Assembly: GCA_025267735.1 (NCBI GenBank)
Contig: CM046309.1
Span: forward strand, 56,674,319 to 56,738,318
DNA length: 64,000 nt
Direction: 5' to 3'
Source: Mactra quadrangularis
Lineage: Eukaryota > Mollusca > Bivalvia > Venerida > Mactridae
Positions 49,980-62,002 of this stretch are shown one piece after another; the first letter of the stretch is position 1; each line of letters starts with the position of its first letter. A program made the translations under genes and the position numbers. The notes beneath the pieces were generated by a model, which was not told the DNA's origin, searched no databases, and saw only the letters and a list, made by a program, of their open reading frames with translations.

Positions 49980-52900
49980 TATGTATTATACAGATTTGAA
50001 TAAAATAAGAGGGAAAAAGGGAACAATTTTCTAAGAGATACTTTAACACTCCAGTTCCATATGATCGTACATGCTTATGTTAAGCTTAAATGTTAATCTC
50101 ACCTACAACCATACAGGACTGGAGTGTCAATTTTCCATGTACCAACATTAGTGACACAGACAATATTGAGCCTGACATTTTATTATAAAATGTCAGCTTT
50201 TTCCTCACACCCTGTGACTTTGACTCAAATCATGTGTCTCATCTACAGTGTATAGAATAAAACTATTAAGTCAAAGCCAGAGTTTTTATATCATAACATC
50301 CATTCATTGAACAATGGAAAATCATTCAATGAAGAATTTTTCCTGCAAGGGTTATCTTCCTTTGTTAAATATCAGTTACCTCCCTTGCATGTTTTTCACT
50401 TTCCTCTTAGGTACACATGTATCCATGTTATAGCCCAACAGCATTGACCTGATACATAGACTCTATACAGGTAAATCGTATTAAAACATGATACAATCTG
50501 TTTGACTACTTTCGTAGAGCATGGGTGAAAGTTAAAGTTTTGAAAATACTGAAAACCTACTTTCACTGAAATGAACTGATTTCATACATAATTTGATCAT
50601 TTAACAATGATAAAAGCTTCAATTAACGGCCGTGTCAGGGCCAGCGAAATCTTAAAAGTGTTAACTTGTCTGTTCTTGCCAACTTGTAAAAGTAACTAGT
50701 CAATATGAACATTATAGAATAAAATTATTGTAAAATCCACTTGTTCGTACTTGCCTTGGGATGACACAAATGATTGATTTCGCCAGCTCTGTGGGTAATT
50801 ATAATGAATCAAGGTCAAGTATCAGGTCAAACTTTTCGGGACTATGAATAACAAAGTCATGTGACCTAATCAAGGAAATATCTCATCTCACAATTAGTGA
50901 CAGATTAAAGCATTGACTTCAATGGTTAACATATATAACAAACATCACTATACCCCCATTATGTCCATGACAATTCTAAACTTTATTTTTCAAAACATAA
51001 TTTTTTTCCTATATTTTCAAACTAGGGACCCTAGCTGAATTCTGAACAATTTTGTAATAATTCATTGTTAGCATTACATGCAGAAATCTTTCATGTTAAG
51101 CATTATACAACAAAAAAGCAACATGAGCCATTGTCCAATATAAACTATGCAAAACTGTGCAAACATATTTTGCTCTAAATTAATTTACCTAATAAGGTTT
51201 AGTATGTAGCTAATTTTACTGAGTAATAATTTATTTGAAGCAGTCTCCAGCGATCATCAAAACCAGTGATCTGTATACTGTAAGTACATGATTGATTTAT
51301 CTTTGAAACATGATGAGTTTAAGACAGTGTGAGTGCTAGAGCCACAATTAAGTTTTTTTCTGGGTCAAGGTTGAAAGTTTGGGGGTCAAGGTCATGAGTT
51401 AAGGTCAATGCAATCTCTGACATCATCAGCTCAAACTATGCCGTATCAATGACGTCACAATGCAAGGTACAAATCCTACATGTCATTTGTACAAGACATT
51501 CAATAAACATCAAGTTGATATCAAATTACTATTGCATTCAGTTACCATGGCAAAAGTAACTAAATCTCAAAATATGTCCAAAGAATATCCATCATGCAAA
51601 GCGATCAAAGAACAGCATGGTCAAAAAGTTCTAAATCATGGATACACCAAAACACCTTCACAAGTAAAACAGAAATTTTCAAAATTCTACAAAGGTTCAA
51701 TCCAGCATGTCATTGAACAGGTCAAACTCAAAGGTCAAGGTCGAACTTAAATGTAGGTCAAACTATGACCTTGAGAAGTTCACCACAATGTAAGAATTCC
51801 AAAGAATTTAAGTTTTTGTAACCCTGAAGGTGTAAAGGATATCACAGACTAAGGGACTTTAATTTATTAAAATTTGTTAATTAGTATTATGCATTAACTA
51901 TAAAAGTAACAAATATCACATGGTAAATATCGACCAATCAAATGTTTTCAAATATGGCAGTGTCACATCTGATTGGTTGATTTTTTTGTAACCATAGAGA
52001 CGAAAAAATACAAGATTATAAATATAAAAAACAACATTAACAACAAAAATATGACAAAAGCACTATGTTTTGAGAAAAAAATGAACAACATACAAGTGAA
52101 TAAAAATTTGTCATAAAAAAATGACAAAAAATATTAAGCATTCAAAATGGCAAGATATTACACAATAACTGGCAGCATCTTTATCCACCGTCCATCAGGA
52201 TCACCCATCCAAACATCTCCGCCTACCATCCATATAACTCCTCCTCCCATCCATAAAACTCCTCCCTCTTCAATTTGTTACAATCTGTTTAAATCTTTCA
52301 CACGTCAACTAGTCACGTGAGATCAATGTTGAAAAATTGTAACGATTAGAAAATAGCAATTTTAATAAAAAAACATCAACGGCAATATTCTATACACAAA
52401 ACAAATTGAAATAAACCTAAGAAAAAAATTATTTACATATTTGAATATTTATGATACACTATTTACATATTAATGATAAACTTTTTATAATATATACACA
52501 AACTTCATATAATCTACAATACAAGTGAGTACAACGTCTACACTAAGTAATCTCAATATCATGCTTTTATATGAATTTGCAAATATACTAATTTGCATAT
52601 TCAGTGAAAGTCAACAAAAAATTTGCATAATTAATACAGAATGGTAAAAAATTTGAATAATTTATGCATGAAAATCGTGGAAGAAAAGATAAATATGAAA
52701 TTTAAATATGAAAATATGCCATAGATTAAGTACATAATAATCAGATCGGTCTGAACAGAGCTGTCCAAAACTTATACAAGCTTGAATTCTAAATTTGAAA
52801 TTAATACCCTAATTCAAAAAATAATGCAGATCTTTATCAACTGTCTAAAAATAACAACAAAAATACTGACCAATATTTCCCATATCGTACATGCTTTCAG

Positions 52901-53710
52901 TTTGGTTATAAATTTTCTACAGTATAAAATAATAGCAATTAATTCCTAATTAAAATATTGTAATACATTCCAAATGACTATTGCTCTCTTTAGTACATAA
53001 ATATTAAGGCAAGTTTTTTATCTAAGATTATTCAAAACTGACCCCTGAATTTGAATAATTTTATAACCGACCCCTGATTTAAATATGCGACAAATTGATG
53101 TAGAAACAACATGTACATGAATATAATAGCACCAAGGCAGAACAGAAAGTAAGTTTTTCTTTAAATTTAACATTTACCAGTGGCAGTAAAACAGTCGAAC
53201 ATCTCTCAAAGAGTGGACACAAACATTTCCGACTGTAAGTTCACACAAATCATTCAACATAATAAAAAAACTTCCATTCTTACAAAATATAAATACAGCA
53301 ACTTCACATGATATAATATAGGCACATGAGAGGAAACATTTTTTAACAAAAATAGCTTATAAAACATAAAATTGAGGCATATACTTGTAACCAAGGCAAC
53401 CAGGGTATGTTCTGTAACGTTACTAAAAATAGTCTTGACTCAATCAATACTTTCTAATACAAATTGTTCATACACAGTTTCAATTAAACAAAACACATGC
53501 TTATAATAAAATGCAAACACACATCATATAAAGTGTGTACTATGTTATTACAGTCAAACTCGGAATTTCAAACTCTGATTTTAATGAACACAATAACAGG
53601 ACGACCATGGCCACATAGGGAGACAAATGGAGGCAACATTCATATGACAGTCATAGTCTTACCCTTCTAACCATAATCAGGCAACAAGGTGGCCACACAA
53701 TTGTCCTTAA

Positions 53711-54649
53711 GTGTACAGAGTGGCCATTGTTCACACAAATGTCATAAAGTGTACAGAGTGGCCATTGTTCACACAATTGTCATAAAGTGTACAGAGTGGC
53801 CATTGTTCACACAAATGTCCTATTGTGTACAGAGTGACCATTGTTCACACAAATGTCCTAAAGTGTACAGAGTGGCCATTGTTCACACAAATGTCCTAAA
53901 GTGGACAGAGTGGCCATGGTTCACACAAATGTCCTAAAGTGTACAGAGTGGCCATGGTTCACACAAATGTCCTAAAGTGTACATAGTGGCCATGGTTCAC
54001 ACAAATGTCCTAAAGTGTACAGAGTGGCCATTGTTCACACAAATGTCCCAAAGTGTACAGAGTGGCCATTGCTTACTCAAATGTCCTATGGTGTACATAG
54101 CGGCCATTGCTCACGCAATAGTCCTATGGTGTACAGAGGGGCCATTGTTCACACAAATGTCCTAAAGTGGACAGAGTGGCCATGGTTCACACAAATGTCC
54201 TATGGTGTACAGAGGGGCCATTGTTCACACAAATGTCCTATGGTGTACAGAGGGGCCATTGTTCACACAAATGTCCTATGGTGTACAGAGGGGCCATTGT
54301 TCACACAAATGTCCTAAAGTGTACAGAGGGGCCATTGTTCACACAATAGTCCTAAAGTGTACAGAGGGGCCATTGTTCACACAATAGTCCTATGGTGTAC
54401 AGAGTGACCATTGTTCACACAAATGTCCTAAAGTGTACAGAGTGGCCATTGTTCACACTAAAGTCCTATGGTGTACAGAGTGGCCATTGTTTATATTAGT
54501 GTCCTATGGTGTACAGAGTGGCCATTGTTCACACAAATGTCCTAAAGTGTACAGAGTGGCCATTGTTCACACAAAAGTCCTATGGTGTACATAGTGGCCA
54601 TTGTTCACACAAATTTCTTATGGTGTACAGAGCATCCATTGTTCACAGG
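53711..54649 (+). repeat. Minisatellite, 25 units of 38 bp
   Basis: The unit begins GTGTACAGAGTGGCCATTGT and continues TCACACAAATGTCCTAAA. The first and last unit starts (53711, 54623) are exactly 24 x 38 bp apart, so length is conserved through the array. Variants are clustered: CCTAAA versus CCTATG endings and AGTGGCC versus AGGGGCC cores. The 38-bp period is not a multiple of three, and open frames through it are chance. Confidence 0.95.
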
Positions 54650-55827
54650 TTTGACTATATTAACATTATACACTGCATCTATAAGTAAGACTCTAAACAG
54701 TTCTATAGATTATAAGACGAGATACAAAATATAAAATAATAAAAAAAACTTTTTCTTCTAGGATTAAATACGAAACTTAAATTACAGTAATACATTAAAA
54801 GTTAAACAACAGAAAGTAATTAGTGTAATACAATATGTTTGGTACTTTGAATAAAGAGTTTTTTAAAGATATTTTTGTTAAAACAAGAAACATAGAGAGT
54901 TAATTCTGGAGTATAGGATTAATTAATAATTATTTTACTTTATTAACAGAAAAACAATAAGTTATAGTTAACAGATTTTTAAGAAAAAGGGTTTTTGGAA
55001 AAATTCAAATTCAAAACCACCAATTCTGAAAACTTTTAAAGGTTTTTTTTTTCAAAATTTACAAATGAACCATTAATTCTTAACCCTTAAAGGTCAAAAT
55101 AAGGGCCACTTACCATTTTGACTTCTATTTAAAAATACTTTCAAACAAAATAATTAAATAATAATTAAAATTAAATTTTTATTTCAATAGAATCTTATAA
55201 GTTAAATTAAAGAACCCAAACTTAAATAATGAAAGAAAAGAAGCCAAAAAAGAGGAGAAAAGACATTATCAGAAAACATTTGATCCACTCAATGTAATGA
55301 ACCTGTTCTAACATCACATTTGGTCCATAACAATTAATGCTTGTTTATTCTATGGAGCACAGTTGGTGTCATGATAAAAAATACACATTTTAAAATCCAA
55401 CAAAAATTATTTTACTCCAAAATTAGTGATCATTGCCTGAGTTTACGAGGGTCATGTTATATAAAGGGTCAATTTAGATTAGAATCAAACTGATTTTTTT
55501 GCATGGAAATGCTATAACAACTGTCAATTTAGAACAAAACCATTTGCGAGGTCCTTAAGCTGACTGTTCAGGAAGTGTTACCCTATTTAGAGGTGACCCT
55601 TGATACACATTCGACTGTAGTATGTTTACATTATGGAAGATTGTTCCATAACACATACAATAGGAGATATGATGTTTAATTTTCATATTTAAACTATGTA
55701 GATACCAAGCTCAGTCACCTAAAAACAAGTTAATCAAAATAGTGCATAAAGATGGAGTGTTTATTTTACAAGCTTTAACAGAGCTTAATCTAAAACTTGT
55801 TAACTTACTCGTTATATTTATCAGCCT

Positions 55828-55930
55828 GATTGGCTCAGTAGGCGGAGCTTATGACTCGCAAAAAGAAGGTAGGGGATAAGAACCCTAAATTTGGGTATTC
55901 TTCGTACCCCAATCTTTAGTACATAAAAAT
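55828..55930 (+). mobile_element. Possible tRNA-derived SINE head
   Basis: TGGCTCAGTAGGCGGAGC resembles an A box; the downstream B-box site (AGGGGATAAGAACCC) is decayed. Confidence 0.35.
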
Positions 55931-56977
55931 GCTAACTCATTGTGTCACATTTATAATAGAACAAAAAAGCATTATTTGTCTTAAATTGGTCAACAATGTC
56001 TACAACAAGTTCTTACATTGGGCGGATCCAACATGTTTCATTCAAAGTTCTCTCTCTCGCTCTCGCTTGCACACATGAATAAAAGCAATAATTTGAACCT
56101 AGCAAATCACAAACAGTAATAACAAATTAGAAAAACAAACAAATCAGATTCTGTTATTCCGACGAAAAAAAATGCAACAAAATTTTCATCAACATGATTA
56201 CTGTTTTGCAATTTGTGCATAAAAGATGAGAGTTAAGTTAACCAAAAATGGACTGAAAGGTTTGAACGAGTCTGTAGAAATGAAAATCCAATCATTGGAA
56301 TAAGAAATTTGAACTAGACAGTAACAATTAAATCCAAAATGTTGGACTAAGAGGTTTGAACGAAAAACCATTAAAAAAAATGAAATCCAAACTTTTGGAT
56401 TAAGATTTATGAACTAGCCTATAACACTAATCCAAACGCTGGATTAAGACGATTGAACGAGCCTGTAAAAATTCTTAATGATACTGTATTCTTGACCGTT
56501 TATCACATACAGCTAAATGTTATAACGAAAATTGCACTTTTGAAAAATATAAATCATCATATTGTTGCCATGGCAACCATTTTAACGACCAATCAAATTA
56601 TTTCAAGATTTATTCATTAAATTGATGCATTTTAAATTTAATTTAATTCTTAACAGATAAAAGTTTCAAACTTTTTTTCTTATAAACTTTTTAATCATAT
56701 ATAATTCAAAATCATATTTTATTATTTTACAACAGAAAATCATTTGAATCATGGAATGGAGCATAAATGTAAGTAAGGGGCCCAGCCCCTAATTATAAAT
56801 ATATTCAAGATAATATTTCGATAACATAATTTCTCATGAACATAAATGCTCCAATATGAATGCAGCATATTCATTGGTTGTTCAATATGAATGCTGCAAT
56901 CTGATTGGTTGTTGAAATGATCGCCATGGCAACCAATAGGGACTAAGATGACTTTGATCTAAATGTTGACACATTCG

Positions 56978-57064
56978 CTATTTTGATAGTTTGCTTATAA
57001 CTCTTATAAGAGCACCGTTCTCCTCCCTTAAACGACGGTTATCTTCTTTCAATTGATCCATTTT
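56978..57064 (-). CDS. PPP1R12A: PPP1R12/MYPT distal alternative terminal exon (leucine zipper version 1)
   Basis: After acceptor TTGTTTCAG the exon reads 28 codons and TAG. It begins KMDQLKEDN and ends RVISKLSK, which is nearly the vertebrate MYPT1 C-terminus. Leucines at exon residues 5, 12, 19 and 26 form a perfect heptad ladder. It joins in phase 0 to the exon ending EEEIK at 61420, and the joined length matches the vertebrate tail exactly. Family knowledge: the MYPT C-terminal zipper contacts cGMP-dependent protein kinase I and lets NO/cGMP activate myosin phosphatase. It is the second of two candidate last exons, about 3.3 kb downstream of the other. The symbol is given at family level; PPP1R12A versus B or C cannot be separated in an invertebrate. 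Confidence 0.92.
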   Translation of the reverse strand, partial: KMDQLKEDNRRLREENGALIRVISKLSK

Positions 57065-57409
57065 CTGAAACAATAACAAAAATAACTCATCAGTTTTTGT
57101 AACAAAGACATACAAATAAAGTTCTAATACATAATAACAATAAAAATATATAATACATATTAGCATACTATTGTTTAATTTTTTTATAAAATGGATGCCT
57201 GATATTGTTAGATTTTATTTAACTGTCAGTGGCGCATACATTAACCCAGCTGATTTAAACACTTACTCCGGTATGTCTGGTCTCATTATTGATAAAAATA
57301 GTTATTCATATAAATGTATGGGAATTATCAAATAAAAAGTTCAAAGTTAAGATTTCAAAATCTGAACGTTATGATTTTTAAAGTTTTCACAAGGGAAAGA
57401 GACCCTTAA

Positions 57410-57612
57410 TCATGGCCAAAGATTCCAGAACTCAGTTGACTGAAGACAGCACCTGGACAAGCCTGGGTCTCTAAACCTATGCTTTTAATATCAGAGGTTA
57501 GAAAGAAAATCATTATCACTAAAAAAATTTCATGGAAGGGTATAACCAATCCTGGCTGATGCTTGAACCAGCAACCCATTTACTAGATTAAAAATCCTGC
57601 CTATAGCCTACT
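57410..57612 (-). mobile_element. Degenerate tRNA-derived SINE between the MYPT terminal exons
   Basis: The minus strand shows a B box like GGTTGCTGGTTCAAGC and a poor A box; the body has TGGACAAGCCTGGGTCTC on the plus strand. Confidence 0.4.
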
Positions 57613-58100
57613 GCTCAAAAAACAATATCTTAAATTCTTATCTTCTATAATCTTCTATTCTTATCTTTAATTCTTAAAAATATCAAAAATTCATAGCGCA
57701 ATAACATTTTTGTTGGTAAATTATTACACAGGTACGTGATAAATATGTACAGAGAAACTAAGAGAACACATTTATCTACAAAATACTCTACAAAAAAAAA
57801 TATAAACAAAAAATATTGATTTAGTAAAAAATGAATTAAAAACCACAACATCGCAGCCTGATCAAACACAAGCCACATAGATTGACGGCGATTGCCAAGC
57901 TTTCTAGTAAAACAGTGTTATTGACACATTGAGAAACAAAACTACTAAAATGAAAGTCGGCCATTTTGAGTCACATGACCTAGGATAGTCACATGACTTG
58001 GGTCACATGACTAGACTTTCCAATGATCCTTCAAGAAAACAACAATACATAGATGTACACTACTGTAAACTAACTGTGATGAAAAAAGACAACATAAATC

Positions 58101-58189
58101 GATGAGTCAGTTCATAACTAGTCTACTAGTCTAACACCTTTGTTCTTAACATATTCACTGCAGATAGACTAGTTTTGCACCAAATCATC
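58101..58189. repeat. Foldback hairpin H1 (AACTAGTCTA type)
   Basis: Imperfect inverted repeat: left arm contains AACTAGTCTA and the right arm its exact reverse complement, with weaker pairing of outer GATGA ends. Related to H3 at 58432. Confidence 0.6.
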
Positions 58190-58246
58190 AAAATAATATA
58201 CTGATATAATTGTTCGGTATACATTGTATGATATATCTTCAAATCA

Positions 58247-58316
58247 CGGGTTTAGGGGAAAACGGTCCTAACTCAATATAAGAAAAGTGAGTTACCACCG
58301 TTTTGGGCTAAACCTG
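58247..58316. repeat. Foldback hairpin H2 (GGTTTAG...AACTCA type)
   Basis: Arms of 29 nt pair at 23 of 29 positions around a 12-nt loop, ATATAAGAAAAG. The same arms and loop recur in H4 at 60041-60110, so this is a mobile miniature hairpin and not a chance palindrome. Confidence 0.75.
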
Positions 58317-58431
58317 CGAAATACATTGTGCTCACAGAAGAAGCCAGATTGACTTAAAAGCTGACAGTGAGTATAAATGGAGAAAATGAACTCAGAAAGC
58401 GGAAAGCACAGGACAATATGATGGTGTTTTG

Positions 58432-58503
58432 ATGGGTCAGTGCAAAACTAGTCTAACTACACCTAAATGAAGAAGGATGTAGACTAGTTTTGCGCTGACC
58501 CAT
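58432..58503. repeat. Foldback hairpin H3 (AACTAGTCTA type)
   Basis: Arms match at 23 of 24 outer positions (ATGGGTCAG, then GCAAAACTAGTCTA) around a loop of about 25 nt. It shares GCAAAACTAGTCTA with the right arm of H1. Confidence 0.75.
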
Positions 58504-58989
58504 AAATTAAAGCCTTTCAACTTATATAAAAAGAAAATGAGGCAAATATCACAGCCAATTCATTATACCAAAAAGCAATATTTAATCATATTGAATAAAT
58601 AAGTCTGTTTATATGCAACGAAAATGACAACAAAGCATTGCTGCATGCATTTTGATAAGAATTCAACATAAATTTAGTAAGTCATTCCAAGATTCAAAAT
58701 TTGAAGACAAAAATTTGCAGGGAGACTAAATCTAATGTCCTTCAGCAGGCAGAAAAAAATTACATCATAACACAAACTTTTACTGACTATAATATGAGCA
58801 GCATATAATTGTTTGTTTCTATCAAAAACTTGTTCCATGATTATATTAGTAATATAATTCTCAACATGCAATGCCAAAATCAATTCATAATCACACAGAT
58901 TTTTCCTCTACATTGGGGAAGGTGGCCTTGAGTCTTTGTATACAGTACTATTGGTTTTTGTAGTTGTTTTTTTCACTTTTCATTCATAG

Positions 58990-59190
58990 AGGAAAGAAAA
59001 TCTGAGGTAACTGTAACCCATTCAAATCCATGGTCCGAAATTGAGATTTGAACCCAAGACCTCTCAACACTCTACCACTTCGCCATAAAATCTAGCTTGA
59101 AGGCATAGTAGTACAAGTGCCGTATTATACCTCTGCTACATGAGCATCATACTTTCTAAAGGGAAGGTGCCTGCAAACATTCCCTGCGAT
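58990..59190. repeat. Dispersed repeat Q, copy 2, with decayed SINE head
   Basis: GCCATAAAATCTAGCTTGAA and CGTATTATACCTCTGCTA match 34930-35040. The adjoining GAGATTTGAACCCAAGACC looks like a minus-strand B box. Confidence 0.5.
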
Positions 59191-60040
59191 AATAGGAAAA
59201 ACAAGCCCTGAATCACAATAGGTTAAACATTTTAAGCACTGGATAAAACTCTAATAACAACAATGGCAAGAAACATTCTATATAATACTAGAACAAGATG
59301 CTTTAAATGCTGGACAAAAAAACACAGTCTTCACCTTAACCCACTAGCCTTAAGTCAGGTACAAGAGAAAATTGATTCATAATTGTAAATAATTTGGCCT
59401 ATTTCTAGATCAAAGTGCTGAAAGCACTGCAGGACTGATTTATTGGCAGGGCATTTTTCCAGTATGTGGGGAAGGGGTCTGAGGCCTTATTTTATATAAA
59501 ACAATAGAGAAAATTTTATCGCAATTAACCTCCAAATTTAGGTAAAAACTGCATAATCTTAAAGAATTTTCAAAAGGGGAAGGCACCTGTAAACGGCCCC
59601 TGTTTTAGGAGGAAAAAAGTGCCGATTGGGAGTGAGGAATAGAGCCAAGGACAAACAAATGTAGAAGAATGATAAGGGAATTGATTTAATGATTATTAAC
59701 AATGAACTCTAAAAATCTGTCAAAAACATAATCGTTCAGTCAAGCCCTTAAGAAAATTTAAAGTGAAGACTTCAAACAAACTTAAAACACAGACTAAATA
59801 ATCTCACAGCATGATGAACCACTGATGAATAAATGATTTAAGCTATGACTACTCAACAATATCAAAGAAACTAGAAACATAAATATTTTGTGAATTCATG
59901 TTGGCTAACATAAACAAAATATTATCAAAATAACAGCATGCAGTACGGACAAGGACTATAATACTGTGTCATGTAACGCTACATGCAATCTGTGGTATAA
60001 ATCATTCCAAACTTGAGTGATTATTATAACTGAATAATTC

Positions 60041-60110
60041 GGGTTTAGTGCAAAACAGTTGTAGCTCAATATAAGAAAAGAGTGAGTTACGTCCGTTTTG
60101 CGCTAAATCC
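60041..60110. repeat. Foldback hairpin H4 (GGTTTAG...AACTCA type)
   Basis: 28-nt arms pair at 22 of 28 positions; the 14-nt loop begins with the same ATATAAGAAAAG as H2. It lies about 280 nt downstream (gene sense) of the proximal MYPT stop codon, so it would be in that isoform's 3' UTR. Confidence 0.75.
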
Positions 60111-60390
60111 ACGATATAATGTGAATTACATTCTATGATTCAAAAAAGGTGCATAAATGAAACAAAATAAACTGAAAGGAAGCCAAACTGATAATATGTG
60201 GCAACAAGATTGGGAAAGTGGAAGAAAGAATGAATGCAAAGAGACCACAATATCAATAATGAACATAAACATAACGATCAAAACAGAGAAATGGGGAGGG
60301 AACAGCAAAATATTCTATAAATAGATTGACCAATCAAGCACAAGATATCCATGGTGTTGTATTTCGACACGTAATGTGTCACAGTTTTAC

Positions 60391-60477
60391 CTATTTTGAA
60401 AGCTTGGCAACCACTCGTGTTAATGCTCGATTTTCCTCTTTAAGTTTGGCATTTTCTGCCCTAATTTTGTCCATATG
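60391..60477 (-). CDS. PPP1R12A: PPP1R12/MYPT proximal alternative terminal exon (leucine zipper version 2)
   Basis: After acceptor TTTTTCCAG the frame reads 28 codons and TAG, the same length and phase as the distal exon. It begins HMDKIRAEN and ends RVVAKLSK; by hand alignment 15 of 28 residues equal the distal exon. Heptad positions are I5, L12, L19 and L26, so the zipper is kept with one Leu-to-Ile change. Differences fall mainly on outer helix faces (for example QLKED to KIRAE, GALI to RALT). The open frame, splice site, exact length and conserved terminus argue for a working exon and not a decayed duplicate. It can only be used as an alternative to the distal exon because each has its own stop. 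Confidence 0.88.
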   Translation of the reverse strand, partial: HMDKIRAENAKLKEENRALTRVVAKLSK

Positions 60478-61419
60478 CTGGAAAAACAGCAAATTGTCAC
60501 ATATGTTCACTTCATGTTTATGAATTCCAAAGTTTCAAATAAAAAATAACACAGAGCTGAATATGCTGAATTCTTTTTCATTGAAAAATGTAGCTAATGA
60601 AAATCTATGCAGCTGAATTAAGTCTATGCGAAATTTTACTAAAACTTACGTTCATACAGCAAAATATAGCAAAACAATAGGCAAAAGTATTAAATTTTCA
60701 AAATAATGGAATTTCTGATTTATAATATTTTCAGCAATTTTTTTACAGAAATTTTTTCTCTGGTACCAAAAATTGCTAACTTTAGGACCAGTTCCAAAAA
60801 CTTTTACCCATGCAAAAACACTAATTGCATGAAAATGAAAAACTAAGTACCTGAACCAAAATCAAGTAAATTAATAGCTAAACAAATGAACCACTGAATA
60901 AAAACATGTTTAAAAATACTAAAATTTGGCGCCATTTTTACAATAGCCTATAAAGCTTACATTATAAACATCGATAAAGAAAAAAAACTCAAGTAAAAAT
61001 GTAACAATGCAATGTAACCAATGATTTACAACAAATAACAACACGGTACTTAATCTGTACTGACAACATGTAAATAAACAAAGAGCTCTGCTAAACTTCG
61101 CAAAGTAACTTCTGGTTGCCCGATTGGACGTCATTAATTTTGAGTCCTGTATGACCACTTATTAACAAGTATTCATATAAAATTGGCATATTTTATCGAT
61201 GCAAGCTACTGGTAACTTATATTTCATCCACAAGAAGTTTCTGTCAATGTTATGAACGGTGACATTTGCTATAATTCAAAATTTTTAGACATTTCACCGA
61301 GGTCAGTCGTCTTTATCTCTGTCCCTGAATAGACTTCATGAATATCTAATAATACATCAATGGCCCATAATTATATACACATATATTGTATTTTTATTGT
61401 ATAAAATTATAAAACTTAC

Positions 61420-61470
61420 TTTAATTTCTTCTTCCATTTCTGACAATTTTCGTTCTAATGCCCTTCTTTC
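61420..61470 (-). CDS. PPP1R12A: PPP1R12/MYPT shared coiled-coil exon
   Basis: A 51-nt exon between acceptor TTTATTCTAG and donor GTAAGT. It encodes ERRALERKLSEMEEEIK, which matches the vertebrate MYPT block just before the C-terminal zipper almost residue for residue. Phase 0 on both sides. It is the last exon common to both transcript ends: the next exon is either 60391-60477 or 56978-57064. Confidence 0.92.
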
Positions 61471-61555
61471 CTAGAATAAACATACACATTTTATCATGAT
61501 ACATTCAACATGGGTGAAAGTCCAATACACAATGTTTTTTCAAAATCCTGAAGTA

Positions 61556-61771
61556 CTATATGCAATTTTTCTCGCAGTCACTTCGCTCACCTTCGTGTTT
61601 AACATTAATTTTTAATATTTCTAAAAATATTTTTAATATGTTTGTAATTCTGCAGTGTATAATGTGGTTATGGTTCGAAAGTTTGAACCCCCTCCAAGAA
61701 AGTTTGGACCCCCGTAGAAAAAGTATGGACCCCACCCCCCTAGAAAAAAATCCTGGATCTGCCCCTGCATA
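61556..61771. mobile_element. Dispersed GGGGTCCGGACC repeat, copy 4 (MYPT intron)
   Basis: Right end CCTGGATCTGCCCCTG; interior has TTTGGACCCCCGTAG and CAGTGTATAATGTGGTTATG, related to copy 1. Confidence 0.6.
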
Positions 61772-62002
61772 TCATGGTCATCAGTTAACTTTGTGAACTA
61801 TGTAGCACTGGTCTCTAGAATTTTAAATTTAACTCTTTACATAACTAAATGATGTCATATTCAGGGTTCAAAGCAAAACTAGCCAAACTGCAAGTAAAAT
61901 AATGAAGTATATGGCATAGTTCATCACTAACCAATCAATACAAATTTCATACCTGGTTCTCAAAGAAATAAAAACAAGTAAATTATAAAATCAAATACCA
62001 AC

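Larger units (their letters stand above)
47233..56977. other. Gene-free 9.7 kb downstream of MYPT; possible long 3' UTR
   Basis: No coding exon recognised. It has one mariner MITE, two tandem arrays and few SINEs, so it looks less invaded than the rest of the intergenic DNA. A 96-codon plus-strand frame at 51460 has no family resemblance. Confidence 0.4.
57065..60390 (-). other. Interval between the two MYPT terminal exons (intron / 3' UTR of proximal isoform)
   Basis: In transcripts using the distal exon this is intron; in transcripts ending at the proximal exon its first part is 3' UTR. It contains four foldback hairpins, a degenerate minus-strand SINE near 57410-57610 and a dispersed repeat at 58990-59190. 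A possible AATAAA for the proximal isoform lies on the minus strand near 59440. No further coding exon was recognised, including any small cassette exon like the vertebrate one. Confidence 0.6.

Noticed and set aside
51460..51750. 96-codon plus-strand frame, Lys/Gln rich
   Set aside because: No homology recognised, no splice or promoter context, lies in the gene-free stretch and includes the AGGTCA-rich DNA.
53711..54649. CRISPR-like array
   Set aside because: Units are contiguous with no unique spacers and the genome is animal; it is a minisatellite.
53689..54688. Open frames of 60-100 codons through the 38-bp minisatellite
   Set aside because: All three frames stay open because the unit lacks stops. 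The peptides only reflect the repeat, and 38 is not a multiple of three.
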